64,000 nucleotides of DNA, from the NCBI RefSeq assembly GCF_000972845.2, contig NC_040032.1, positions 18,307,970 through 18,371,969 of the forward strand, written 5' to 3'. Shown here in pieces: positions 1-11,036 of the stretch. The position numbers and the translations under genes were made by a program. The notes under the pieces were generated by a model. That model made no database searches, had not been told where the DNA came from, and saw nothing but the letters and a program-made list of their open reading frames with translations. This stretch comes from Larimichthys crocea. Taxonomy: Eukaryota > Chordata > Actinopteri > Sciaenidae. Each line of letters opens with the position of its first letter. Position 1 is the stretch's first letter.

Positions 1-85
1 GTGGTAGAGTTTTTACTCTTTTTTCTCTCCATACCATATTTATAGTACAAAACTGAACAGATCAGCTGAGCTGAATTCTCCTTAC

Positions 86-686
86 CTTAGGCAGGTTTGG
101 GATGAACTTGGTGTCTCCAAAGGATTTGTAGTTCCCCATGTTGGCATACAGACCAGCTGCATATACTAAGAAGGCCTAAATAACAAAATATTAAATATGG
201 AAATAATAATTTCCATCCAGTATATCTTTACATCACTGTATTCTTATGTGGATGAATGGAAGTGTCAAGACAGCAACAGAAAGATACAAAGACCGCATAC
301 CTGGTACTCCTCAGCACTGAGTCCAGCTGCTGTGGCGACCTGTTCTAGCTGTGCAGGCGTCTGCATCCTGAAGATCCTCTGCAGCAAGACAAAGATATTT
401 GCAGACTCTGGGGAAGTCTGCAGCAACACTGCCAGACCACCGTACCTAAAACAACACGTTTTTTGATGAGCAGGGTTTTAGACCTTCAATAAACTCCATT
501 TTTTTTTTGCTCTTAAAAACAGGTGAGATGGGCCTTTTCACTGTGGAAAGGAGTAACGTACCAAGCAGCGCGTGACAGGTAGTGTGCGTACATCTTTTCC
601 TGAGGTGAAAGCAAACGGAAAGCCTCGCGGCAGTCAAGTGCAGAGACACCGATGTCATTTGGGAGGTAGTATTGGGAGTCCACCAT
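86..686 (-). CDS. dpp3: Dipeptidyl peptidase 3, 5' part (partial, continues past left edge)
   Basis: Dipeptidyl peptidase III is a cytosolic zinc exopeptidase (M49) that releases dipeptides from the N-terminus of short peptides such as enkephalins and angiotensins. Three coding exons are visible: 562-686, 301-445 and 86-175. They join in frame (125+145+90 nt) with GT donors and AG acceptors. The protein starts [20 protein letters not shown] and includes [20 protein letters not shown] and [19 protein letters not shown], which follow the human DPP3 N-terminus closely. Only about the first 120 of roughly 740 residues are here; the zinc motif HELLGH lies beyond the window. I start at the ATG at 684-686 because it aligns with the human start. 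An in-frame upstream ATG in a likely first exon (1426-1455) could add ten residues if the AG directly before 686 is used. Identity is confident; the exact N-terminus is not. Confidence 0.93.
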
Positions 687-1425
687 CTTTAGACTGAGAT
701 TTAACAATGACAATAATGAACTGAATTCAGAGAGGGGAAGGAAAAGCAGAAACAGAGACAGGAATGTGAAAGAGAAAAACAAAAAAAAAACTGAAGTAAG
801 TAAATCAAAGAGACTGCTGTACAAACACAGATTTATGACGTTACAGGATGTGGGATCTCTTCTGAAGAGTATTAGCTGTGAAATACTTCTTAACAAAGCC
901 CAGCACCCAAATATGTTCACTTTATAGAATAACAGAGAAACGCACCAAAGCTTGTTGGATATTAAGATATTGTTACAGCAAAAGAAGCTAAACCCCCTAA
1001 ACGTTGATTCAAACTGCTTACAGATATGCAAAAGAAAGATTGGACTATTTTAGAGACAAACAGCTGAAACTTGATCCATCATGGCACAGATTCAGTTCAA
1101 TTACTGAAGCCAGCTTTCTGTTTCACTTTCAATTCAAAATATAAGTGAAGAGCCTGTCATGTTTTTGTTCACATTCCACATGAGCAGCATGCTGACAGCA
1201 GGTCTGAATTCAGTCCTTAGGCTAACTCAACGACAGCGTTAGCTCCTTAGCGTGCATGCTAAGACGGCTCCTGACTGCTCGGAACACGTAAACACTCCGA
1301 CACAGCTTCTATAAGCCAAACATTATATCAGAAATACTATGCATATGCATTTCTGTGCATGGTTAACTAGTATTTAGCTAATTATGAGAGGTATAAATGC
1401 GGATACTAACTCAACAGCTTGTTAC

Positions 1426-1500
1426 CTTCTTTCCTGCAATAGCTCCGGCGAACATCAAATTGCAGTCTCACGCTGTAGACTTCCTGTGTTCATTCAACGT
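1426..1500 (-). other. dpp3: Probable first exon and promoter-proximal region of dpp3
   Basis: On the minus strand a short stretch ends in AAGAAG followed by a good donor (GTAACAAG, 1417-1425). It contains an ATG at 1453-1455 opening a ten-codon frame (MFAGAIAGKK) that would join exon 562-686 in phase 0 if the acceptor at 687-688 is used. If the alternative acceptor ten bases upstream is used, this exon is untranslated or a short upstream ORF. Inverted CCAAT-type motifs lie at about 1518-1522 and 1556-1560, which fits a promoter here. The 5' limit is not defined by the sequence. Confidence 0.45.
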
Positions 1501-1737
1501 TAGATCCGCCCCTCACCCAATGACAGCTTGTATATTGTGGTTGATAGAAACATTAACCAATCACGAAGTACTTGCGCCGGACTTTTCGATACACTTTATG
1601 TCGTAATTATCTGACCAACAATGTGGAATATACGATCTCTGGACCTCCAGAACAAACACGACAGACTATAACTACACTCATACACGTCCTGTCCGAGAAT
1701 GTATAATTAGGAATATGACGTCAAGTATTGAATACTG

Positions 1738-1819
1738 GACGAGGTGGCCGAGTGGTTAAGGCGATGGACTGCTAATCCATTGTGCTCTGCACGCGTGGGT
1801 TCGAATCCCATCCTCGTCG
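1738..1819 (+). tRNA. tRNA-Ser(GCT)
   Basis: An 82-nt sequence folds as a type II tRNA. The acceptor stem pairs 1738-1744 (GACGAGG) with 1812-1818 (CCTCGTC), with discriminator G at 1819. The D-arm has TGGCCGAGTGGTTAAGGC (box A), the anticodon loop reads GACTGCTAATC giving anticodon GCT (serine AGY), a long variable arm follows, and the T-arm has GGTTCGAATCC (box B). The CCA end is not encoded, as usual in eukaryotes. A TTTT run at 1825-1828 can end Pol III transcription. A full TGACGTCA palindrome lies at 1716-1723 just upstream. Confidence 0.97.
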
Positions 1820-2139
1820 AAGTTCTTTTCCACAGTCGAAGGAAGACATCTCAACATTACTTGATCTTGGCAGACGCCGTTCACGCAGTAACCGGAACTC
1901 CTGACAGGGTGATGCTGGTTTGTCAGCCATTGATTAGCTTTTGCTCTATCTTTGAACTGTCCCCTCCCTCTTCACAAACTTCCGCCTCCCCTCCCCCCAC
2001 CCATCCTAGTGAAACTTTGGCTTAGGAAAATCACCAAATCTTGCTTTTATACATGGAACCATAACCACACATTCTTTCCAAACGCACTTTCATTTCTTTA
2101 TCCCTTTACTAGGACATTATTTTCCTCTTAGAGGCTTAC

Positions 2140-2379
2140 AAACCACACTGCATTTCATCTGTTTATTGGTTTTATTGAATTGTAAAAACATGAGAAAGTG
2201 AATTATTTACAAAGGGTGTGCAACAGAAAGAATTCAGTTTCCTTGATGAATGGGAGAGCCAGTCAGCTATACTAAATCCAAATGGTAGTTTCACTGACCA
2301 GTTAAGAGAAATATTAACAGACATCTGGACATTAGACACATCTGTGTGCGCATGCACCTGTGTTTGTTTATTTTAGGGT
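2140..2379 (-). other. cd248: 3' UTR and polyadenylation signals of cd248
   Basis: Downstream of the cd248 stop codon the minus strand runs about 200 bases to two AATAAA hexamers (plus-strand TTTATT at 2171-2176 and 2162-2167). These are the likely polyadenylation signals. No ORF of note lies between. The 1820-2140 stretch between this and the tRNA shows nothing else recognisable. Confidence 0.6.
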
Positions 2380-5300
2380 TCATGCTTGGGTTTTGCCATC
2401 CCTTCTTTCAGGAGGTGTTGTAGGGAGTATCCAGCGATAGCAGTCTGAAAAGCTCAGGCTCTTGTCCACAGCACAGCTGGTGCAGTAGACAATCCCAAGA
2501 GCCAGCATCACTACAAGGAACACACACAGAGGCACCAGCAGGGCCACCAGCAGCCAGCTCTTATCATGCTTTTGTTTACCTGCATCAGATCCAGCCCCTG
2601 CTTCCACTGTATTGTTGACATCCTCTGTACTATCCATCTTAGATCCGTGCCCCCCACTGGCCCCAGTGGCTGACCTGTTTGCGGTCTCATCTCCCACTCT
2701 ATCACTAGCATCTTTACCTCCTCCCTTAACATCAGCATCATTATCAATTTCATTGCCTGTGTTATCTTTTTGCGTTGGGGATGGTGCTGTCTGATATCGT
2801 TTAGGTGATTGGGCATCCCATTGGTTCAGGTGATTGTCTGACCCATGAGGCACATCAGGGGCTTCTGTCAACCAGTCAACATCAAAGTTAGTGTCAGCTT
2901 CAAAATTTGGGTCTGGGGTGAATGAGGTGGACCAAGGAATATTATGGTTAGGGTTTAAGTCAGGTATGTGTGCAGAGTCACTGGGGTCAGGGGTCAAAGT
3001 GGAATATTCTTCATCATCAGGTGAAGGCTGGCAGGTAAGTCCATCTGACTGCATGTCATAACCATTGTCACAGTAACACTGGTACCCTCCCATGTAGTTG
3101 ATACATTGCTGCTGGCAGGGCGACTCCCCCACACATTCATCTACATCTACACACTGTCCTTCCCTGCTCAGTTCGTACCCTGAGTTACACAGGCATGTGA
3201 AGGACCCCACTGTGTTCTCACAAGTGTCTTCACAGCTGCCCTCATCGAGGCACTCGTCAATGTCCACACACTCGCCTTCATCATCTGGCTGGTAGCCGGC
3301 ATGGCACGTGCAGTGGAAGGTGCCTGGGATGTTGACACAGACTTGGGGGCATGGTTGCTGTTGACATTCGTCTACATCAGAACATCTGCGGCCATCTGGA
3401 CCCATTTGGTAACCTGGGGGGCAAGTGCAGCGGATACCCCGAGATGTCTCTACACAGTCATACTCACACCCCATCTCCACACAGACTTCTTTCATGTGGG
3501 GCTGCTCGGTGGGACCGGCGGAGTCAGAAGATAATTCAGGGGGGTCAGTTTGACTCAGGGGATCAGGTTTGCAACTGTACCCATCCTCATCTATCGTAAA
3601 GCCCTCAGAGCAGTAACAGTAGTAATCTGTGCCTGTGTTCTGACAGTACTGCTCACATCCATGGTCCCCGCTACACCAGTCCTTTGGAGCTCCACTGGAC
3701 AAGCAAAGTGGGGCGTCCCTGGACCAGCCCACTGTCTCGTCATCTCTCTCCATACACAGTACTGTCTGCTCATCTTGACCATCTGCGCCTGAGCTGCCTG
3801 CAGGGCAGGGTAGAGTAGCTACAGACCCATATGGCACGTGTGTCAGCAGGGTGCTGACAAGGTGAAATGGGGTGGTGTAAACTGCTGGGCCTCTACCCTC
3901 GTCCTCCAATGATGGACACATTCCTTTGTAGTTGTATTGGCAGACATATCCATCCAACGGTAGTGCACATGAGCCATCGACCCACCGGAAATTGTCGCTG
4001 CTCTCTCGTCCACTCTCAGAAGTATGGACAGTCATGGCCACACAGCGAGGGGCTGCACAAGTCCCAGGGGTGTCTTCACGGAGCCAGTTGGTGAACTGGC
4101 CATCCTGGTCTCCTGTGGGAAAATAAAGACAAGGGCCAGGTCAGGAAAAGTGGAACTTAAACCTTTTTAGTTTTCTTTTTTTTATTTTAACCTATATGCA
4201 TTTTCTTTTCAAATATTTAATTGACGTTTTCAAATCTGTTTGATACAATTAAAATGTAAATCTATATGGTTATAATGATTAAAGCCTCAATGTGTAGAAC
4301 TGTTTTTATATGAATCTATTGCTGAAAATGAGATAATTTTGGAGTGTCTTTTTTCTGCTACCATGAGCAGTTGCCAAAGTCAGGTATTTAAAGCCCAGGC
4401 ATATAAACTAAAAAGCCCTCATTTATCACTGCATGGACTGAATAATACACAGTTTTAACAAACTGACAACATGAAAATACTGTTATACCACCTGTTACCT
4501 GTTAGGAAGGCATTTCTAACAAACCCTGGTTAAATGAAAACAAAATGATCCACATTGCGAGATACCACTAAGAATAAGAGAGAAAACATATTTTTGGGGT
4601 AAACCGATCTTTTAAATCAAGACAAATGAACAAAAAAATGTCACAACCACGTCGGCCACACAATTCTTAAAAATGTAAAGACTTTTCTAGCTTAAAACCA
4701 TGGCAGACACTTTGAGTGATTAAAAACACATCTGTTTTTTATTGGGCGATGTTTGTGTAATGGCTAAATCAGGTTGAGGGGTAGCATTGAGGTCAAAAGA
4801 AGACTGAACTTCCCCTGTCACGCCAGCTCTGTCTCCGTGAAACAAAAGAAGTTAATGTAATAACCATCCAGTCACTGCAGACATCTGGAGGCTGGCCCAG
4901 GTGCTAAAGTCTGACAGAGAGGTTAGGGTTAGGGCCAGCACAATGGATTAATACTATAATCTAAAAGTAATTTATATGTGTGGAAGTAATAATGGCCTAA
5001 TTTAATGAAAGTTTAGGAATGTATGTTCTTGTATCACACATTTAAATAAATATGTCTAAATCAAATTTAGAATAAAATAGGTCTAAATCTAGTGTTTAGC
5101 TTTAGCTACAAACCCTACCAGAACCAATTTAGTCAAGTGGGTAGAAAATAACATTTTTGAACAGATTTAACCCCAGTTATACTGACCCACATATTTTCCA
5201 TTAGGTCACAGTCTAAAACTTAGTCCAGTGATCTATGAAAAAAATGACTGGGGGAGGGGAGAAAACATACCATTATGTCCTTCTCTCTAATTGGAATTTT

Positions 5301-5774
5301 AGTTCTTAAAAGCCAATGCAATGACTGATATGGTGATGGAGGTCAACATTAGGAACAATGAAGGGTGAAATGTCAAAAAGATGTGACTTTGCCTGTGACC
5401 CAGACGAATCCTCTGAGTGGTCTGGTGGATGAACACTGGCGTGGCGGTCTGTGTAGTCCTATCCAGAGGCGAAGCCTTTGCCTGGTCCCCTGTGCCTTGA
5501 TGGCCGACAGTAGCTCATGGACCACACCCGCTGCCTCGTCGGTATGCATCGTTGCCAGGGTCCCACCTCGCTCCCTGCAGCTCCGCCCAGCCTCCCTGAA
5601 AGTTCTTTTCTGGAGGAAGACAGTGTAGCATCCATCCTGGTGGCAAAGCGCGTCTCTCTCTGCCAGCTGAGGCTTGACTGCTGGCTGCTCCCCCTCTGTC
5701 TCCCTCAGCCTCTGGCCTCGGCTTCCAGAAGCCAGACAGACTATCAGCAGCCACAGGGCACACAGGAGACTCAT
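2380..5774 (-). CDS. cd248: Endosialin / CD248 (C-type lectin, sushi, EGF, single-pass receptor)
   Basis: Group XIV C-type lectin-like receptor of pericytes and stromal fibroblasts that binds matrix components. Two coding exons, 5393-5774 and 2380-4112, join in frame to 704 residues (human about 757). Order: signal peptide (MSLLCALWLLIVCLASG), C-type lectin domain, sushi-like segment (PAVYTTPFHLVST, nearly identical to human endosialin), five EGF-like modules of which three begin DxDEC (calcium-binding type), an acidic Ser/Thr-rich mucin-like stalk, transmembrane helix (WLLVALLVPLCVFLVV) and short tail containing SDCYRWI. The transmembrane and tail segments identify endosialin rather than CD93 or thrombomodulin. 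I chose the ATG at 5772-5774 because it directly opens the signal peptide; an in-frame ATG at 5811-5813 would add 13 residues. Human CD248 is usually single-exon; here an intron (4113-5392) splits the lectin domain. Splicing that restores the TGDQD motif requires a GC donor. Confidence 0.93.
4113..5392 (-). other. cd248: cd248 intron with GC-AG boundaries
   Basis: Reading the minus strand, exon 1 ends ...GTCACAG and continues GCAAAGTC, and exon 2 is preceded by TTTTCCCACAG. Joining after ACAG gives codons for T-G-D-Q-D, matching the human lectin domain motif; no nearby GT donor gives both the frame and this motif. The intron is AT-rich and holds no recognisable gene. A short GGTTAGGGTTAGGG stretch occurs at 4921-4934. 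Confidence 0.75.
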
Positions 5775-6480
5775 GCTGCTGCAGATGCTACTGCTCCTAA
5801 TAGTCTTTTGCATCCTCCACCCAGACATGAGGTTAAATCTAGGCAAACATTCAACTGAATACCCAGACCTTACTGTCAGAATAAATAACCTGACTGCCTC
5901 TTCAAAAAAACTAACCCAGATTCACCCACTTCAACTAATTTATCAAAGAGAAACTTGCCAGACCAGACTTGTTATATTTTCTCTATACTTTAGTGCGATT
6001 GAATAAATAATCGGATCTAATTGACCTTTTACTCAAAGTAATCTGAAGCAGATAAATTGGATAAATTTAATTTACCTTGGATAGCCCAAGTCTTCAGACA
6101 AACAGTCCTACAGTGCAGAATCAGTCAAACTCCATTCGTCAACACACTGTCAGCATTTCTCCTACTGTAGAGCAGATTTCACCAGATCCTATACTAACTA
6201 AAAACTAATAAAACCAATGAAACCAGAAACCAACGCAGTCCAGTGGAATCCCCTAGAAAGTCCAGTACAGTCCAAAAGAAAAGTCCAGTGAAGTAGCAGT
6301 AAAGTCCAGGGTTCAGATGTGTCCTTCAGTTCATTCCAGAGGAGTTAAATGTATGTCCATGTATGAATTTGATGAAATTCAGTGACAGAAAGCCTCTCCT
6401 GTATCTGATCCTGCTGGGGCTTTCTGCCTCTGCAAAGTTTGCTTTCTGACTGAACCTCAGAAAGCAAGATGGGGGAGGGT
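5775..6480 (-). promoter_or_regulatory. cd248: Upstream region of cd248
   Basis: About 700 bases upstream of the modelled start should hold the 5' UTR and promoter. I see no unambiguous TATA box or first-exon donor. A run of short CCAGT-containing near-repeats (AGTCCAGT variants) occurs at about 6236-6310. Assigned only from position relative to the gene. Confidence 0.35.
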
Positions 6481-6502
6481 GGAAGTGTGTGTGTGTTGTG
6501 AT

Positions 6503-6516
<14 letters not shown>

Positions 6517-6533
<17 letters not shown>

Positions 6534-6540
6534 GGGGGGG
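6517..6540 (+). repeat. Poly-G tract, 24 bases
   Basis: Uninterrupted G24 directly after a short GT repeat. It can form G-quadruplex in single-stranded form; on the cd248 transcript strand it is poly-C. Long homopolymers are also error-prone in assemblies, so the exact length is uncertain. Confidence 0.85.
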
Positions 6541-6624
6541 CTACGTAGAGGAAAAATAATTGTGTGTTTTTGAAAGGGCGGTGGTAAAGTGTGCGAGTGT
6601 ATAAGGGAAGGCTGGAGGGGTTAC

Positions 6625-6650
6625 GGGGGGGGGGGGGGGGGGGGGGGGGG
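6625..6650 (+). repeat. Poly-G tract, 26 bases
   Basis: A second uninterrupted G run, 84 bases after the first, within a generally G-rich plus strand. True length should be treated with caution. Confidence 0.85.
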
Positions 6651-6744
6651 CTCTGGTCGGGGGGCTGCAGAATAGAAAAACCCTCAGAGAGTTATGAAAA
6701 CCATACGGCACCATTCTGTCCCCCGATCTTGCCTATGGCTTCAG

Positions 6745-6776
<32 letters not shown>

Positions 6777-6789
6777 ACACACACACATA
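6745..6789 (+). repeat. (CA)n microsatellite
   Basis: AC dinucleotide run interrupted once by AGAC. Apparent open frames across it are compositional. Confidence 0.95.
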
Positions 6790-7105
6790 CATGCATGCTG
6801 CACAGCATCCACAGGAGTGGAAAGTGTTTGTCAGCTCTGTGAGATGCAGAGATTGTCTCCCCCTTACTCTTGTTATCCTCTTCTTTCTCAATTCCTTGTC
6901 TGTGTCTCCTTCTCTCAGCCTCTCAATGTTTTTATGTCTCTTTAGTTTGTTTCTCTCAATCTCTTTCTTAATTTCTCTCTTTTCCACCAGTCCTTGCTCT
7001 TTTTTCTATTTTTCTACCACCCCCCTCTTTCTACCAGGTCCATACCAGCTGGAAGTTTTTAGAGCCCAATGGAAACATTTCAGTATGAAACGGGAATACC
7101 TGTTG

Positions 7106-7108
<3 letters not shown>

Positions 7109-7179
<71 letters not shown>
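7109..7179 (+). repeat. (TG)n microsatellite, about 35 units
   Basis: Pure TG run, the longest dinucleotide repeat in the window; likely highly polymorphic. Confidence 0.97.
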
Positions 7180-7181
<2 letters not shown>

Positions 7182-9580
7182 AATGCAATAACTCCATGAG
7201 GGCAAAGATCGGGGGCATATGGAGGAGAGGAAACAGGAAATGCCAGATGTGCATCAGCCTGATCTCTCAGTAGCTGGGGAGCAGAGGAGTAGACTAGGGG
7301 TACCTCTGCCGTCACATGATCTGCTTCCCATGATTAGTGTGTTTGGTGCAAACACAGAGTTTGGACTTTCCAAATAAAATTAGAATCTTTTTCTTTTCTC
7401 TGGCAAAGCCAAAGAATATTTAATGAAGCCAAGACCATCGATTTTAAGGATTCAAGCAGCCATAATAACAAGCAAACAACTGGGCAAGAGACTGTAAATG
7501 AAGGTCTACCACACACAAACCCAATTGTTGAACAATCTAAGCAACATAAATGGAAGTGTTTGGGCAAACAATAGTCCTACAACATAATGCTTGTCACGTT
7601 TTCTCTGTGGAAAGTGTGACATGTCACAACACAATCTAGGCTGCTTGATGCTGCAGCTCTCCTCTTTGTCTGCTTTGGAATAACTGTTTAATGCAAGCGT
7701 TCAAATCCCAACCTCTGTGGCTTCTCAACGCAGGATGATGAGATGGAAAAGTCATGCTGTAGCTGAATCAGTTATTAGCAGCATCACTGTGTGATGGAGT
7801 GTGTGCTCTTTCTGTGTACAGCAGATGAGTTGGCTAGCTGTGAGGCCTGTTGGTTTTGGCAGACAGTATATATACAGTCTAACTATTCAGCAGTATTTTC
7901 CAGTTATGTAACAACCATCGGAACTAGAGGGGGAACAAACATAAAACCTCAGGATCCCGGAGAACCTAAAGAGCCTTTTGGTCTTGTTCCCCACCCCCTT
8001 CTCCTCCTACTCGCGTCTTTCACATCCCTCATCCTATGCCTGTCTTCCTCTCAGTTTCTTTTTCTTTGACTATCCCTCTGTGACTCCTCTCTCCCTTTCG
8101 TTATTATTCTATCACCCCTTTTGTCCCTCTTGTCCTTTCTTGCATCCTCTTGCTCTCCTCCCTTTCCTTATCTTCACCATTCTGCTCCTCTCCAACTCTT
8201 CTCTTTAAGTCTCATTTCTTGGGCTCCAAAGTCAGAAATCTCTTCCCTAGAACCCCAGCTTTTACCCCAAACCTCCACCTCTTGTTCTGTTTATTCTATC
8301 ATTCTTCCTGGTTAACCCCTCCCCCTGCACAGACAACCACACCCCCAGAGACACATACCAGAAATGTAATTGATAGAACAGACAACACTTCTCCTTTCCA
8401 CAGTCCTGCACTCCCAATTCCCCCATTTCACATTAACTGCACTTACAGTACCTACAAGCAACTCTATCTTTTAACCAAAAGACCTCTAATGGAACATACA
8501 GGTCTCCTGATTTTATATTCCCCACTTCCTTGGTCACAGCCTCCTTGATTCCTAGCCACTTGCCACATATCATGACTCTGATTCTCAACTTCTAGCACCC
8601 AAGCAGCTGAACTATACTTTCCAGTGGAAAGTCAAAAGCTCTCCACTTCATCTCCATTATAGCCTCAATATGTTTACATATTATGTTAGGCTTGAGAAGA
8701 ACTGGTTCATACAAAACTGGCAAAAGTGTGAATTATGAACAGCCACAAGTGAAGAGACTGGGCAGATACAATGACCACTTACATAACAGCGCGTTCAGCA
8801 TTTTCAAACTGTCTCTTTGCCTGCCTTGGAGGGCATTTAGTGTCACACTTGTTTGACTGCTTGTGTAAAAAAATGTTCTCACCTCTGCACATCATTTGCA
8901 TAATTTGTATGTGAATGTTGAATTGTCAGTTTAGTTACAGAATTTGTGGGACACAGCCCTGAAAAAAAAAAACAGATGAAGAGTTTACAGCCATGCTAGC
9001 AGCTCTGTGAGGCTGTACACTAAATCACACATCACACACTGGCAATACTAACGTGCTGAGATAAAATGTTTACCATGTTCATCACCTTAGTTCAGCTGAT
9101 TAGTACAAAACACAAATTACATCTGCAGCTGATAGCGTCATTAGTTTTGCAGGTATTTGTGATGAAGACCATCCACTCATCATCTGTAACCACTTTTCCT
9201 CAAAGTCAGTATATATTTAACATTCAAAATATATTGCCATATCTACTGTATGTCAATGTGTCAGCATTTATGGGAAATAGAGTCTGTTCTTTCATTCAGT
9301 TTCTTTGTAGATGTGAATAGAGTTATGCTGTGCAGGAGCAGCAGTTTGGGTGTCATCTTTCTGCCTCTGCTTTCATTAAAATGTTTTAAAACATTTGGCT
9401 AAATAAATAAGAATCCCACTGGTCCTGAGGTCACAGAGCTTCCACGCTGATGTCAAGGAAACTGCATTGTTATTTCCTTGTCGTCTTGGGTCATTCCAGC
9501 TTACTGAAGTGTTTGTACCATATCAAATACAACAGGACATGTCAGTTTGTTCATTTTTCCCAACCGCTGGTGTCTTATGT

Positions 9581-9596
9581 CACAGACAGACAGACA

Positions 9597-9645
<49 letters not shown>
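9581..9645 (+). repeat. (CAGA)n(CA)n compound microsatellite
   Basis: Short CAGA run followed by about 23 CA units. Confidence 0.95.
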
Positions 9646-9649
<4 letters not shown>

Positions 9650-9864
9650 AAGCAATTAGCTGCGGCCTTGTGGTTGAATAATAAAGTGTAGGCATTCCTG
9701 GTGATTTCTGTGGAGTGGAGGAAAAAGACGATACTTTCATCCACTTCTTCTACAAGGTCCATATGTTTTATCTTTCTTAGCAGACATGAATGCCCTCCTT
9801 CCACATCCAGACCGTCAACAAATCTTCACCACAAATATCTGAGCAGGCTCGGGTCGCTGTCAAA

Positions 9865-10170
9865 TGGTAAATGGACTGTACTTATGTATCTACTTTCTAG
9901 TCTTACAACCACTCAAAGCTCTTTTACACTACATAACTCATTTACCCATTCACACACATTCATACACTGATGGCATTGGCTACCATGCAAGGTGCCAACT
10001 GCTCATCAGTTTGAGGAGCTAACCATTCACACACATTCACACACCGATGGCACAGCCTTCAGGAGCAATTTGGGGTTCAGTATGTTGCCCAAGGACACTT
10101 CGGCATGCAGACCGGAGGAAATTGAACGGCTGATCATCTGATTAGTGGACAACCCGTTCCACAGCCGCCA
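9865..10170 (+). repeat. Interspersed repeat family A, copy 1
   Basis: Shares long similarity with 19765-19984 and 37707-37973: ACTCAAAGC.CTTTTACACTACAT, CATTCACACACATTCA, GGAGCAATTTGGGGTTCAGTAT, TTGCCCAAGGACACTTC.GCATG and GATCATCTGATTAGTGGA occur in the same order. This kind of repeat is common in fish genomes. I see no coding capacity and cannot assign its class by eye. Confidence 0.8.
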
Positions 10171-10970
10171 AAAAAAATGTAACTAGCTGAAGTTGAATAG
10201 TTACTTCAATCATCAGCTAAAGAATTTGAACACTTTCAGAAGTTAGTGTGTGACCCTGCACTGTAGCTGTGTCTTTGTAGTGTATATACGCCAGGTGAAC
10301 TTTACTAACCTTCACCGTAACCTTGAAATTCTTTCATGCTCAATTTCACTCTTCTCCACACCTGGGAGCTCTAACTTACACAAACATAGACTCTTACTGT
10401 TATCTACTGCTTGGTTGCATTTAAACAACTTACTAGCAACCAAGTGGGCATGGGGTGGAAAATCTGATTTATATTTCCATTTACTGAGCTGAAAATTAAG
10501 ATGTAAGACAATTCCCCACAAATATCCCACACTGCATTCTTTAAATTAGAAAAAAAGGGGGGAAAATGAATACCACTGTGTGAACAGCTGCTACTGAATT
10601 TCCAGTTAGAAGACATATGGCTAGTTTAAAACAAACATGGCTGCTGATGGAAACTGCAGTGGCCAATCTCTTTCAGTCCAAAAACATTTTTAAGCTTTGG
10701 AGGGAAAAAGCAACATGACTAGTAAAGGCTCAGGTGACACAAATGCACAATTATTCAGACTGCAGTTGGAGTTTGCTGCACATAAAGAATGACACATGTA
10801 GAAAGCAACCTCAGACAAACAGAAAGTCTCTGAGAGAATCACCAAAAAACTGCTTTGGTTTAAAAACTGCTGAGAGGCAGAAAAAGAGATGCAGAGAGCA
10901 CTGAGAGAGGATAATTCCTGACAGATTATTCCTTTACCAGATGATAGGCTCAGCTTTTCCATTGACACAG

Positions 10971-10974
<4 letters not shown>

Positions 10975-11014
<40 letters not shown>

Positions 11015-11036
11015 ACACATACACACACACACACAC
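10975..11036 (+). repeat. (CA)n microsatellite
   Basis: CA run with two CATA interruptions. Confidence 0.95.

Noticed and set aside
5775..5846. Upstream ATG at 5844-5846 as the cd248 start
   Set aside because: It adds 24 residues before the hydrophobic signal segment, which fits a signal peptide poorly; the ATG at 5772-5774 is better placed.
6591..7315. ORFs made of Thr-His or Val-Cys repeats
   Set aside because: Translations of CA/GT microsatellites; also at 9450-9804, 10690-11171, 17742-18041 and 46998-47423.
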